DNA of 64,000 nt from Lithospermum erythrorhizon (GCA_019722365.1 JADFUC010001328.1:180237-244236); one strand, 5' to 3'. Counted from the stretch's first letter, positions 38,680 to 51,194 are shown. Program-made: numbers and translations. Notes: generated by a model not told the origin, from the letters alone.

Positions 38680-40260
38680 AAATGGGTTGGACTCCAAGCA
38701 ATAAGGCCATGTGGGAGAGTAGATACGCAACCAAGTTAACGACTGACAAACGTAGTCGCATCAAGGCCAAAGGTTTTGACGCATTTACCACTAGATCTGT
38801 CTACAACGGTTGTATATGTCGAGGAAAACAGCCAGATTACGACATGGCACCATCGCACTGCATGTAATGCCTATCGGGCGACTCACCCCGAGGATAGCTA
38901 ACCTCGACGCAACATATCCAGATTTTCACAGAGCCGAGAAATGCTCCCAGATCGGTTTGTGTTCCCATGGTTTTAGTCCTTTCTGCACTCTTTCAATATT
39001 CGCCTTAACAAATGATCATCAGGTATATACTCTATCACCTGGATCAGGTATGGAAGAACCATATATGTTCTCCATTCTAATTATACCGTGGCCACCGGAT
39101 CGGCTTGATTGCCACCGGCCCTTCGCGCATAGACATCCTTTTTAGAATGCAAAAAATGCGTTTTGTAAAAGTGGGACACACATTCATCCGCATTTGCAAT
39201 GTAACGTAACAACTCACGGAGATGATATATTTGCAAGTATGCTGCTGGTCGATCCTCGACGTGTTCGAAAAGGCAAATATTCGCACTTACGAATCGGTAA
39301 TGTCAAGATAACCGCGCAAGAAAAGTATATTTCGAGTCGAAGATTTCGCCGACATAAAAATCGTACACAAGATCGACTTAAGGCACGCGAAAAGAATAAC
39401 GGTGAAATATATGACATATCAGAATGGATGTTTCCGAAAGACGAAGATAACACCGTCGAAGCTTCGACATTCGCATCATTGTTCGGGAGACCGAGTCGCA
39501 TATTGGATGCCAAAGGGAGGAAACATAAACCAAAAAGCGACTTATACTTTCTAACCCCAAGCACGTAAAGATTTCGTGAAATGGTTGTCCCTTGGCCTTA
39601 CAATTACCCGATGGATACGCTCAAAACATTTCAAGATGCGCAAGAAATGTGCACTTTAGCGCATCAAAAAGTCATGATGTACATATTATTGCGCAACTAA
39701 GCATTTCTTGTAGCATCATTATCTCCCGCCTTATCCCATATCGAAACAATCACAGTAGTTGGTGTTATTTCTTTCACGATATATGTCAAAGAATAACTCT
39801 AAATGTGGAACATGGAGTATCTGGCGTAATATTATCGAGATAATTTGTAAGATGTAAAAGATACCCTACCTTTCGCTTTTTTGACGAATGGAACACCTAC
39901 CGATACATTCGCTTAAGTACGAAGCTTTAAACGGAGGCCCCAGATAAGATGTATGGATGTACCCTTTTCGAGTCGTGAGTTTCACTTTATTATATTTTCA
40001 TCCTGCTTTATATGTTTACTCATCTAACTAACCTTACAAATGTTCGTAGATATTTGTGTGAGATCAAGAAATTAGTAAAGACAAAAAGGCATGGCTGGGC
40101 GGTCAATAAGTTTGCATATTTGGTCAAAAAGGTTTCAAAATTTTGTTGAATGTACTTCGAGGAAGGGATTGAAACCAACTTAAATCGACTCAAGGAGGCT
40201 TTTATGTACTTGGTCGGATGGATTTAATCTAACCTATTCGTCATTGTTTCGCTACCCGGT
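38680..40260 (+). pseudogene. TNP2-like CACTA transposase remnant
   Basis: Fragments of the CACTA TNP2 transposase and its linked DUF4218 region can be read in order but in changing frames. About 38890-39060: NLDATYPDF, then IGLCSHGFSPF and LTNDHQVYTLSPGSGMEEP. About 39070-39145: IIPWPP and CHRPFAHRHPF. About 39595-39830: LPDGYAQNISRC, SKSHDVH and IPYRNNHSSW. About 39930-39990: NGGPR..VWMYPFES. About 40140-40195: YFEEGIETNLNRL. The order matches the family. Multiple stops and frameshifts show that it is inactive. The catalytic residues cannot be checked reliably in this state. Confidence 0.75.
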
Positions 40261-42076
40261 GACGTGGCACGCTTCAGAGCGGCTATAGATACCGAATCGG
40301 AAGAATCCATACAACACCGCTATGTGTATATTCTCCGGCAATACACCTCAAGTACATGAAAGTCTTCAAGTAGTGTATATTTAGCATTTCAATTAATCAA
40401 TTCTTACGTGATATAATACTTAACTAAACGTGATAACGCTTTTGTTTTCTGATTCATCATGATCGCCTGACGAGTCAACCTCGACATGATAGAGGCTGCA
40501 GAAATCCTCATGACAGTCACTCAATAATTTCTCCGAATGGTCAAAAGTATATCCGGAATAATATGGACAATAATAATTTTATTACCCGAGAATTCTTTCA
40601 TTAGGTCCCTTACTAGAAATCAAAAGGTATAAAGTGGTACTACATCAACGGTACTATTTTGATATCAGTGTGGCGACGGTAATAAAAGAGCACTTTACAA
40701 TACGGCTCTTTTGTCAAGTGGTTCATGCTACCAAGACGATGATCATGTTGACTACTACGGTGTCTTAGAGTAGAGATTTCGGGGGAGTTGTCGGGACAAG
40801 CTGAGTTACTTATTAATCGCCGTCTCTCTCAAATGTTGACACAGTTGTCGGATGCAAAAGTTGCATCCGGCACGGAATAAAGTTCAAATCAAACACAAAA
40901 GCGTAGGTTCTAAAGATGACCCGCTTATCCTAGCATCCTGCACAACAAGTATATTATCTCCAAGTATGGCCACGCAGCCGACATCATAGTAACAAGTGCT
41001 GTCGCAATGAAATCGAATAAGCGAGAAGTCGAGTCGATTGGACTCATATGCAAAATGTTAATGTCTCCGCTTTCAATACCGAAGATATCTTTCCAAGAAT
41101 AAACTCCTCCTTCGTCTTTAGTTGATTTAATCAATGATGCCATTAACCGGTCATTTTCTATCATTAAGCAGGGGGACGGCGCGGTATCCGATCATGGAGA
41201 TAGTTCAGACATGAAGCCCGACTACCCCGAACGCGTTTGCCATGACGAATATTTATTTAGGAAGATAACTCCTCCAAGACAATTAATAATCAAATATTTT
41301 AAGTTACAAGTTTTTCTATCGTACTCAGAACTTCAGATAAACTTCATATTGAAATGCACAAACGAGCGAGCGGCATCTCAGATTTATCATTTCTTGATAT
41401 TGTGTTAAAAACTATGATATGTATTTATTGCTTCTTGATATCAGGTTCAATATGTGGCTTGATTTGCAAAAACCGTATCTATTTTTTTTTTCTCAGACGA
41501 GGCTTCGGTTGTATCGGATGGAGATGTGAATTAAAAATTTCGCAATCTTTTTTCCGTGAACGGAGACTCGTGATAGTAGTCGGGACGGTGACGGTTTTCA
41601 ATTGCAGAATTCCGCTTCCTAAAAAATCGAGGGAAATTCAAATATTTTATTTTCAAACGGCAACGATCGGGAGACTCGCCTAATTTGGCCACGGATGGAG
41701 ACGTGGTTCCATATTTTCATTTCCCTACATATCTCACATTATCATCATTCCAACAATTTTTTTCTCAAACCCACAACATAATATCCTCTTTATTTTATGT
41801 TATTAATTTTATTTCCATAATTTGATTGTCTACTAACCTTAAATTTGATTTTATTTTGTAGGTGAATTTAAAGAGGTAATTATTAATACTTTATTCACTT
41901 TCTTTATTTTGTATGTAATGGTTCTTAATTTCTAATTTATATAAATTTTTGTGTAGTGCTTGCCGAATTCAAAAAAGCCGCAATTTACTTATTCATTTTT
42001 TTAATTTTGTTATTATCTTTACAATAAATGTAGTATGATGAATATATTTGTAATTTATTTTTGCTATTTTTGCCAG

Positions 42077-43746
42077 AGAAAATACTTATTCAAGTTTCGA
42101 ATAGGTAATTTCATTTTTTATTTTAATTTTATGTTTGAATGTTTGATGTTTTATATAAATTAATGTTTGATGTTTATATGAATAGAATGTTTAATATGCT
42201 TGATGTTTATATGAATTAATGTTTGATGTTTGTATGAATATGATGTTTAATATGTTTGATGTTGAATATGTATTTGCTTATATGAATCAAGTATTTTAAT
42301 GCTCAATCTTTGATGCTTTTTATATTTGTTTCAGATGAGTTGATGAATTGGATCTTTGATATTTTTATTTTTTCGTATTTATCTGGATGGATTTTGCTTT
42401 TATCGGCACTGCTTCTCCATGTTATCAAGAAAGAACCGGCCGCTTTTTTTTTTTAAAACGCGGCGGGCGCTGACTGGTATCGGTCGAGATCAACTTGAAT
42501 TTTTGCACTGCCTTAGAATAAAGGGAGCATTGTTGAGTCGGATTTTATTTAATTGTTATGAGCTCAAGTTTGTTGGGTCTTATGGTTTCTGGGACCTCAC
42601 GAGTTAATGTGAGTTGGTATTTTGCGGAAAACAGTTTTAGAATCGGGTTCTGTGAGCCTGCCGAGCCTGGATTACGTGGAGACAAAGCTGAGTCGGTATC
42701 AGATGGAGACGGGTCATCGAGTCAGCCGCATTTCTAAGTGGGTTGACTAAAATGCGATACGCTTAGAAGTCAGGTGCCCGAAATTCCACGGCTCGCTCGA
42801 AGCCTGGACGGCATGTCGATTCGAGACGATAAAAGCGCGCCGGGCGATTTCTAATTCCGCCTCTAATCGATGCATCGTAGACGGCTCGAGACGGCTTCGG
42901 CGCCTTTTGCCCCGCTTTTCTAGTAGTCTTACTTTGTTGTGTAGAAAATGCTACATTCAAGTTTCGAAGAGGTAATTTGGTTTTTTATTTTATTTTTATG
43001 TTTGATGTTTTATATAAATTAATGTTTGATGTTTATATGAATTAATGTCGATGTTTATATGAATATGATGTTTAATATGTTCACATGTCTATATGAATTA
43101 ACGCTTTGATGTTTATAAGAATATGATGTTTATATGAATTAATGATTGATGTTTATATGAATAGGATGTTTAATATGTTTGATGTTTAATATGTATTTGT
43201 TATATGAATTGTATGTTTTTGTAATATGAGTTGAATCTTTGATGTTTTATATTTTTGTATTTAATCGATGAATTGGATATTTGAAGTTTTATATTTGTTG
43301 TATGATTCGATGAATTTTTTGTCGCAAAATTTTGTTACGCATGTTGCAAAGACCAGCCGTTTTTTTTTTTTAAAATGCAAAGTGGGCATTGCATGAGATT
43401 GGGAGACGCCGACCTTGGAAGGTTTTGACATCGTACTGGTCAAAGGGAGCTCAGCTTTGGCACAGTAGTATTTAATTGTTAACCAAGATGTCGAGAGATC
43501 GGCTGCTCTAGACAGCGAGACTGGGAATGGGTACATATGGAGACAGTATGGAGTCGGGTATATATGGAGACGGTTTAGAGTCGGGGGGAGCCCGAAATTA
43601 CGCGCTTAGGGTCGAGTCTTAATTTTGCATCTGCAAGAATTTAGAGACACATAAAAGCGGAGTTATGCTCTTCCTGACCCAATACGTGATTGTGTTTCGG
43701 CTTGCAGGACTTGCTCGAGCTGCCTTTTGCCTTTTTTTTTCTAGTG
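42077..43746 (+). repeat. Tandemly doubled 3' end of CACTA element A
   Basis: The block 42077-42925 (from AGAAAATACTTATTCAAGTT to CTTTTCTAGTA) is repeated as about 42926-43746 (AGAAAATGCTACATTCAAGTT at 42943, ending TTTTCTAGTG). Each copy contains the ATGTTTGATGTTTATATGAA run, an AT-to-GC transition, the GGAGACGG..GAGTCGG stretch and a GCCTTTTGCC..TTTTCTAGT terminus. The first copy's end reads TAGTA instead of TAGTG. The copies differ by many substitutions and small indels. Confidence 0.65.
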
Positions 43747-44190
43747 GCGATGCCAAGTTTTCTTTTTTATTATTGTCTCAAAGTGAAGTGTTGCTTAGAC
43801 GGAGTCGGTTGCAGTTTGAAGGGCGCCTGGAATAGGCTCCCAATGCCTTGGTGAGTGTAATGGGCGTCCGGAATAGGTTTCAAAATATGGTTTGTCTCAC
43901 GCGGCAAGCCAATCCAATTTCCCCGAGGCTTCATTTTTCCTTCGGGGTTTTTTAACGAGACATTGCCGGTTAGGGTCACCTCGCATCACGAGTCATACTT
44001 TCATTAATAAAATTTCACTTTATTTATAAAAAAAAGTATACGCAATTATTAGTCATCATAATTTAGGTTAGTCAAGACTCAAGATGCATATATCGACATC
44101 TTAACATGTACGTACGGAGTAATTTCATTACGCATGAAGCCCAGATACGATCGAACATACACTAGAGCCTTTCAAACTCGTTGCTCAAAA
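43747..44190. other. spacer between CACTA element A and the LINE
   Basis: No gene was recognised. A minus-strand open frame (43770-43979) has no known content. Confidence 0.35.
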
Positions 44191-44205
44191 GTAATCAAAA
44201 CTTTT
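44191..44205. repeat. Left target-site duplication of the LINE
   Basis: GTAATCAAAACTTTT, repeated exactly at 51475-51489. The four A before it also match, but on the right they merge with the poly(A) tail. Confidence 0.8.
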
Positions 44206-44355
44206 AGACATTTTGAGAAAACTCTCTAGAAAATCCTAGAGCCTTTTTGTGTTTACTCCCCCAGAGAGAAAATACAATTTTATTCTCTAAACAGTCATCT
44301 CGTTCCTAGTAACTACAAGCTTTCAAAATGGATGAAGAAATTATAAGAAATCTCA

Positions 44356-46300
44356 CACTACAAAACAAAAAGGCAAAAGAGACGCCCAAACCTTTCTCCA
44401 TCCTGGGCCGCTATTCACAAATTGGCGACGGGATAGCGTCGGGAAATCCCCGTCGCCTTTTTTGCGTCTCTAAATCGGTACCCGTCGCCATCCCGACTCC
44501 AACCTAAGCCCGCATAATTTCGGGCTCCCCCGACTCCAAACCGTCTCCACATTTTAGTCAACCATTGCCCAAGCCGCTCCAACGCATTCCAAAGCCCCCG
44601 ACCTAACTGGCCTCCAAAGCACTGCCTCCATAGATCCCACCCTTCTCTAAAATGATATAAAATATCATTTTCACCTCGACGGCAAACCGACTCCACTATT
44701 CGAAAGGTCCCGTCGCCATACCGACTTCCTTCCTCGAGATTTAAAAAAGCAACCGGGCTACAACAAAACAAAAATTCATCCAAATCATAAAAACAAATAT
44801 AAAAACATCAAAAGATCCAATTCATCCAACTCATACAAACAATCATAAAAACATCAAAGATTCAAACATAAAAATATAACAATTCATATAACAAATACAT
44901 ATTCAACATCAAACATATTAAACATCCTATTCATATAAACATCAAACATTAATTGATATAAACATCAAATATTGAAGCATAAAAATAAAATAAAAAACCA
45001 AATTACCTATTCCAAAACTTGAATGGTATTTCCCAACAACAAAAAGTAACAAAAATAAATTACATATATATCATCAAACTACATTATTAAAGATAATAAC
45101 AAAAAATTAAAACGAAGTATTAATTACCTTTTTGAATTCAACCACTTTCTACAAAATATATTTATATATTAGAAATTACCTCCTTGAATTCATTACATAC
45201 AAAATAAAGAAAGTGAATAAGTTATTAATAATTATCTCTTTAAAGTCACCTACAAAATAAAATCAAATTTGAGACAGAGACAATAAAATTATGGAAATGA
45301 AATTAATAACATAAAATAAAAAGAGGATATGCTAAGCGGCCCTAAAAAATAATGTCGGAATGATTTATACACGCGAGATATATATATGAATTTAGACCGT
45401 GAACCACGTCTCCATCCCATCGCCAATACGAAACCCCGCTCATCCCATTAATGAAAATAATTATTTGAATTTTCCTCAATTTTTTAAAAGCGAAATCAAT
45501 AATTTTTTAAAATTATGGAGTTGTCAGCGATCAGGGTATAAATAATATTTTAATATACTAATAAAAAATGAGTCTGTTTAAAAACTTTAGATTTTGTGGG
45601 TATATGTAATTATGATTGTCTTTATAACATAAATATACGACAATATATAACAAATTATTAGTTATGATTAATGAAAAGATATATATACTATAACACACAA
45701 TATAAGAATGATTTTTGATGAAATAAATATGGCACCGGCTGAAATTGGGTTAGAATACTTTAAGAATACGAAAACCATATTTTTTCAAAAACTCCGACGC
45801 TAAACCGATTCCAAAACCGGCCGCTATTTCGACAAAGTAAATGATTTTGGTCGCAAAGTAATAAATTATTTAGGAAACTGAATGGGCTTATGACGGGCTA
45901 TCGCTTATTTTAAAAATTACTTAGAACGGAGCATTTGATTATTTTTATTTTATAATTATTTTATACCCCGACGCTAAACCGTAGCTAAAAGTCAACTATA
46001 ATAAAATATCGGCATTCGCATTTTAATGATCCCTATTTTATTTTATATTTTGATTTTTTTTTTAAAATTTTACCCCACTGACAATCGCCGTTAAAACCGA
46101 TTCTTGATATGTTCTAATTCCGAACTATTCTAAAGCAAGAAAAACCCACACTCAAATACTCCATACCGCCCCTAAATTTGGCCACCAGATTTTACCCGCC
46201 GCTTCGACGCGATTCTCAGAGTGTCAACTGTAACCTTATTACGTAGGAAGAGATTGCATGGGTTCAATTTTGAGTGATTAAACATCATCGACGGCTGATA
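44356..46300 (-). mobile_element. CACTA copy B, internally deleted, inserted in LINE ORF1
   Basis: Its 3' terminus on the minus strand ends TGTTTTGTAGTG at 44356 (CACTACAAAACAAAAAGGC on plus). Reading inward on the minus strand gives the same 3' block as element A: the GAGACGG..GGAGTCGG unit, the ATGTTTGATG run, and the TTTTATGTTATTAATTT stretch. It then jumps to sequence matching the 5' part of A, without the transposase. So it is a non-autonomous deletion derivative of about 1.9 kb. The base triplet before it is TCA. The far border (46140-46330) is eroded and no clean TAGTG or TCA could be found. It interrupts LINE ORF1 right after the codons for MDEEIIRNL. Confidence 0.65.
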
Positions 46301-46389
46301 GAATGTGAGTGAAGCGCCTATGTCAAAGTGCATTCGGAAAAGGATGGTTTTGTAAGTATTCATGGCTTTGGGTTGGCTATGAATATTAC

Positions 46390-46850
46390 ATGTTTTTTTC
46401 ACCTCGGTTAAAGATCGAGATAGGATTTTAGATCAGGGTCCATGGTGTTTTGATAATAAGTTGCTGGTCATGGATCCGTTGGAGATCGAGTTTGACATGT
46501 GTGCTTTCTGGATTCACATCAAAGGGCTTAAGGAAGAGTTTCTCACCATGGATGTTGCTAGTAAGGTGGGGAATGCTTGTGATGCGGTGGAGTTAAGGGT
46601 GGATAAACAAGGAAAAAAAATTTCTGGATCCATGCACAAGTGATGGTGAAAACACCATTGAGGAGGCTGGTTACCTTTCAATTGGGAGCGGTTGGCGTTA
46701 CTGGTTATTTAGCATATGAACGTCTCCCTAATAAGTGTTTTCATTCTGGGCACGGAGATTCCACCGGGCTCTGACTTCAAATTAATGGTGGCGTATGGGC
46801 TGTGGATTAAAGGACCGGGCGAGTAAGTCATGATTGAACTTAGATTGATG
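46390..46850 (+). pseudogene. LINE ORF1 remnant (DUF4283-like plus zinc knuckle)
   Basis: Readable pieces are KDRDRILDQGPWCFDNKLL, then DPLEIEFDMCAFWIHIKGLK and EEFLTMDVASKVGNACDAV, which is the DUF4283 pattern of plant LINE ORF1 nucleic-acid-binding proteins. After about 46715 comes YERLPNKCFHSGHGDSTGL, a broken CCHC knuckle in which one Cys is lost. The 5' portion was separated from its ATG at 44328 by CACTA copy B. Frames change repeatedly. Confidence 0.7.
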
Positions 46851-47379
46851 ATAACATTTTTTTGTATGGCACGTTTTTATAAAGATCCTCTGATCGAACT
46901 CAAAGACCTCTCATACTGGTGCTCAAAAAAGGAGCAATTATTGTGCTAGTTCTCGTTGAGAACGGATGAATTTGATACTTTACCAAATCATCCTCCGGGA
47001 TTTGGGAAAGCATTTTCGGAAGAATTGATTGCGCCGGATTCTTTACAACCAAATTCAAAAAAGCAAGAAATTAGGTGGATTAGCGCTATTGTGGAGCAAA
47101 GATTTACAACTGAAAGTTGTATTATTCTTCACATCATATTGAAGCTAAGATAATGGAGGCAGATTATAGTACATGGTGACTAATTGGTTTTTATAGACAT
47201 TACGAAGTGAGAAAGAGAAAGTTATCGTGGAATCTTATAAAGTTTTTAGCCATGTCTTCTAATCTACCTACGTATTTATCGAGATTTCAAATGTAAGCCT
47301 TTTACAAAGTCACAGCATGTTTTCAGAGGAGATCTAGACCCCCTTGGCAAATTGATAAATTTTGTCAAGTGGTTCAGGA

Positions 47380-49992
47380 TTAGTTGATATTGGTTTCTCG
47401 GGGGTACAAATTTACATGGTGTAATAATTTTATTTCACCTTATTCAGTGAGATCAAGATTGGACCGAGCCTTGGTTACTCATGGTTGGCAACAAATGTTC
47501 CCAGGAGAAATTTTAAGCATCTATCAAGTAATAGTTCGGATCACCTTCCTCTATTACTTTGTTGTGGAGTCAAATCTAAGTTTACAATCAGTAAACCAAG
47601 GTTCCGATTTGAAGGAAGTTGGTGTTTGTATGAGAATACCAAAGATGTGGCAACAAAATTCTACTAGAAGTTATTCACATCCCAAAGCCAAGCTCAGATT
47701 ATGCAGTTTGACTTTCTCGGACTTAAGCAGTTGAATCAGAATCATCATAGGAGGCTCGGGATGGAATTGACTCTTGAAGAGGTGAAACGTTGCCTTTTCT
47801 CGTTGAATGGAAATAAAGCACCAGGGCCAGATGGTATATCAACACTTTTCTTCTAACATTATTGGGATATAGTGGGGGAGGATGTGGGTAAATTGGCTCT
47901 TAATTATTTCAATCATGGTATTTTTCTAAAAAAGTTCAATTTTACCCTCATCACTCTAGTTCCAAAAGTCAAAATACCACACAATATGTCTCAATTTAGA
48001 CCGATTGTTTTATGTAACATCGTTGCTAAGGTAATCTCTAAAGTACTAGCTCAAAGACTCGAGAGTATCTTACCTGAGGTTATCTCAGAGTCACAGAGTG
48101 CCTTTGTGCCTGGTAGACTTATCACTCATAATGTTTTATTAGCATACGAACTCCATCATTTGATTAAACATTCGAAGTCTGGATTGGAGGGATATATGTC
48201 TATAAAATTGGATATGCTTAAAGCATATGACCGCATTGAATGGAACTTTCTCAACTTTATGCTTTATAAGCTAAATTTTGGAGAAGTGGATACAATTTAT
48301 AATGGCTTATGTAGAAACTTTCTCAAATTATGCTTTATAAGCTAAATTTTGGAGAAGTGCATACAATTGATAATGGCTTATGCAGAATCTGTTACTTATT
48401 CAGTAATGGTAAATGGAGAGCAGGCGGGTACATTAAACCAGGCAAGGGGTTACGAAAAGGAGACCTGCTATCCTCATATCTGTTTATAATTTCTACTGAG
48501 GGATTCATACTCTTTACTGAATGGGGGATGTAGTAGAAGAGAGATACAAGGCATCAAATTAGGACCAAATGCTGATCCGGTTTCCTATCTTATGTTTGTA
48601 GATGACACCCTTGTATTGGGTCGAGCCACTATTAATGAAGCCATACAATTCAAGCGTATCCTTCAACAGTATGAAGATTGGTTAGGATAATTGATAAGCG
48701 TCCAGAAATCTACAATTCTGTTTAGTCCCAATGTTCATGGGAGTACCAGGGCTACAATTTCAGGAATTCTAGGAATGCCTGAAGTCATAACACACGGTAA
48801 ATATCTGGGCCTTCCAACTACCATTGGCACCTCAAAGAAGGAAGTTTTCTCCTCCATTGTTGATAAGGTGAAACGCAAGGTAGAAGATTGGAAGCCTAGA
48901 TTGTTGTCGAAAGCAAGTAAAGAGGTTTTTATTAAGTCAGTGCTATAGAGTATCCCACATATTCTATGCAATGCTACTTGTTGCCTGTACATATTGCAAC
49001 AAGATAAACTCAATCCTAGCTCAATACTGATGGGGGACTACAGAAAAGAAAAACGCAATACACTGGTCAGCCTGGGCCAAACTCTATAAATCTAAGTAAG
49101 TAAATCTAAGGAAGATGGGAAATTGGGGTTTAGAGATATCAGATTATTTAATTTAGCCTTGTTGAGTAAATAAGCTTGGAAGATAATCTCGGAGCCTGAT
49201 AGCCCTCTATCCAAAGCCCTCAAATGCAAATACTTTCCAGAGTCCGACTTCTGGAATGCTCAACTGGGACATAAACCGAGCTACACCTGGAGAAGGATAC
49301 TATATGTGAGATTTTTTTCAGTAAAGGAGTAGAATCGGACATTGGTGATGGTAACAGTATCAATATATGGCAGCACAGATGGGTTCAACATACATGGTCC
49401 AAACACCCCATTACACCAATACAAGACTCTCATCGAGATTTAAAAGTCTCTGATCTAATTGATGCTGAAATTGGTTCTTTGAAGTGGATACTCAAGAGAT
49501 CCTATTACGACCCCTTCAGAATCTCCATAGAACAGATCGACCAAAGTGGAGTTCTCATCCTAAGGAGTTATTTACAGTTAAAGGGGCCTACAGTTTATAC
49601 AAGAGCTTTTCCGAGATATCATCATATTCATCAGAGCACAAAACTAAGAATAAACAATCTTACAACAAACTGTGGGCAATCAAAGTTTTGTGCAAGATCA
49701 AACACTTCTTATATAGAGGGCTACACAAAATAATTTACCACGTCGGACAATCTTATCAAAAGGAAGATCCAAGCGGATTCACAGTGTAAGCTATGCCATT
49801 CATATGAGGAAAATACACTGCATGTGTTCAATGACTGTAAATTTATCAAGCCAAGTTCACCAAGCAAGAGAGTTCAGAGACTTACTAGATAAATTCACCA
49901 GATGGGTGATATGGATGTGGAAGACCTGGCATCACAGGAATCAATTAGTTCATGGAGATCCTTCTCAACAAGTTTGGAATGAAACCCTTTAA
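47380..49992 (+). pseudogene. LINE ORF2 remnant: endonuclease end, reverse transcriptase, zf-RVT
   Basis: Endonuclease C-terminus at about 47400-47560 (YKFTWCNN, RLDRAL, and SDHLPLLL in another frame). Reverse transcriptase at about 47760-48960 shows FRPIVLCN, then SQSAFVPGRLITHNVLLAYE, IKLDMLKAYDRIEW (first catalytic Asp), GLRKGDLLS (GLRQGDPLS in relatives) and YLMFVDDTLVL (the FADD box, with both Asp kept). A zf-RVT-like KVLCKIKHFLYR follows near 49680, and MWKTWHHRNQLVHG near 49915. Stops and frameshifts occur throughout (e.g. TAA at 47854 and 48688). A following RNase H domain is not readable before the palindrome at 50143. Confidence 0.85.
48245..48388 (+). repeat. 72-bp tandem duplication within the LINE reverse transcriptase
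   Basis: ACTTTCTCAA followed by TTATGCTTTATAAGCTAAAT and the rest of a 72-base unit starts at 48245 and again at 48317. The copies differ at a handful of bases (for example GTGGATACAATTTA versus GTGCATACAATTGA). The period is a multiple of three, so by itself it adds 24 codons without shifting frame. Confidence 0.85.
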
Positions 49993-50142
49993 TCCCACCT
50001 GATGGTAAGGGTACTTTTTGTCGTGGTGGAATTGTTGAAATTTTGGCCTAAGAAATACAGACAAGTCAAGAAGCTGCTCAGAACAAGATCGTTACAAGAA
50101 TGACCCATGTCACAGATTGAATACAATTGATCCCTAAGACAT

Positions 50143-50404
50143 CCGCTATAATTTAACGGTTTTCCTAATTTTAGTCAAAATAATTCTCAAGATTTTCAGC
50201 TGCTATAAGCTATAACGCCAGAAATCTTCCTCTTAAATAGACAAACTGCCTTATCGTATTCCTAACACTTTAATAGACTAGCTTTTAATTTGAAATATTT
50301 AATAGGTTATCTGAGTAATTAACATATTTTATTATATGTTTATTATCCTTATATTTATTATGAAATATTCAATAATTGTTTTTTACTATACATCAAATAT
50401 ATCA

Positions 50405-50440
<36 letters not shown>

Positions 50441-51194
50441 ATATTATATAAATAAATTCAGAAGAACATTTATAATATTAATTTCATTTTAATATAACCT
50501 ATATAGTTTATATCGATATTATATTTTATTTAATGTTGAATTTGAGAGGTATATATTGTCAAAATCACATCATTCTGTAATAAATACTTCAGGACCATTT
50601 GCGCACTCCGATACATTACACATTAAATATTTATTATGTAATGACGCGATTTTATCGCGTATATATATCTTCAAAATTCAACTCCATTCAATAAATATAA
50701 TATCGAATTATTATATATTTGTTTTATATATTATATAGCAATCACTAATTTTATATAGTTACATTAAATAAATTAATATTATAGAATGTACTTTTTAAAT
50801 TTATATATAATCAATATATTTATATATATGATTGATATATTTGATGTATAGTAAAAAAATTATTTAATATATCATAATAAATATAGATGATAATAAACTT
50901 ATAATAAAATATATTAATTTACTCAAAGTTAATATATTAAAATATTTCAAATTAATATTATATTAATTATCTTAAAATATTTAATTTTAAGATATACCTT
51001 AAAATATTAATCTAGAGATATTTTTCAATATTATAAATTAAAAGTAATTAAATTAAAGTTAAGAAAGTAATTAAACGAGAACCATTTGTACAATTAATGC
51101 GACCATTTCTTAAACGTTATAACTTATAACACACAAAACTCTCTTCAAAATTATATTTTGACCCGAAAATTAGCAAACCGCTAAATTATAACGG
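50143..51194. mobile_element. Foldback (near-complete palindrome) element inside the LINE
   Basis: The left arm opens CCGCTATAATTTAACGGTTT and the right arm, read on the other strand, CCGTTATAATTTAGCGGTTT. The match continues through CTAATTTT..GTCAAAATA..TATAAG(C/T)TATAACG. Deeper pairs include ACTATACATCAAATATATCA at 50384 with its complement at 50831-50850, and TCGATATTATATTT with GTTGAATTT near 50513 paired with 50681-50708. Arms of about 450-570 bases meet around a loop at roughly 50590-50622. There is no coding capacity. The interior is very AT-rich with short GC-containing hairpins (ACGCGAT..ATCGCGT at 50645-50661). Structure and long terminal inverted repeats fit a Mutator-type foldback MITE. 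I found no clear 9-bp target duplication. Confidence 0.75.
50408..50438. repeat. (TA)n microsatellite within the foldback element
   Basis: About 15 uninterrupted TA units in the left arm. The matching place in the right arm (about 50805-50827) has only short TA runs, so the tract expanded on one side. Confidence 0.85.

Larger units (their letters stand above)
32600..43746 (+). mobile_element. CACTA (En/Spm-like) element A, decayed
   Basis: The right end is clear: TTTTTTTTCTAGTG, the complement of CACTAGAAAA, at 43746, preceded by repeated GGAGACGG / AGAGTCGG subterminal units. The left border is approximate. Sequence from about 32620 to 32900 matches the 5' part of the inverted copy B (about 46210 back to 45960), including AAATCAAAATATAAAATAAA and TTTTAGCTACGGTTTA. 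The stretch 36985-37170 matches further B sequence (45790 back to 45600). Inside are a C-rich leader-like block (32980-33170), gene remnants at 34584-36300 that I cannot identify, and a TNP2-like transposase remnant. No intact protein survives. A second CACTACCAAAG start at 37408 could instead be the left end of a shorter nested element. Confidence 0.55.

Noticed and set aside
40925..41164. 79-codon minus-strand frame inside CACTA element A
   Set aside because: Opposite to the transposase remnants, with no match to known CACTA-encoded proteins.
44415..44783. 122-codon minus-strand open frame
   Set aside because: It lies in the subterminal GAGACGG/GAGTCGG region of CACTA copy B. The equivalent region of copy A does not keep the frame.
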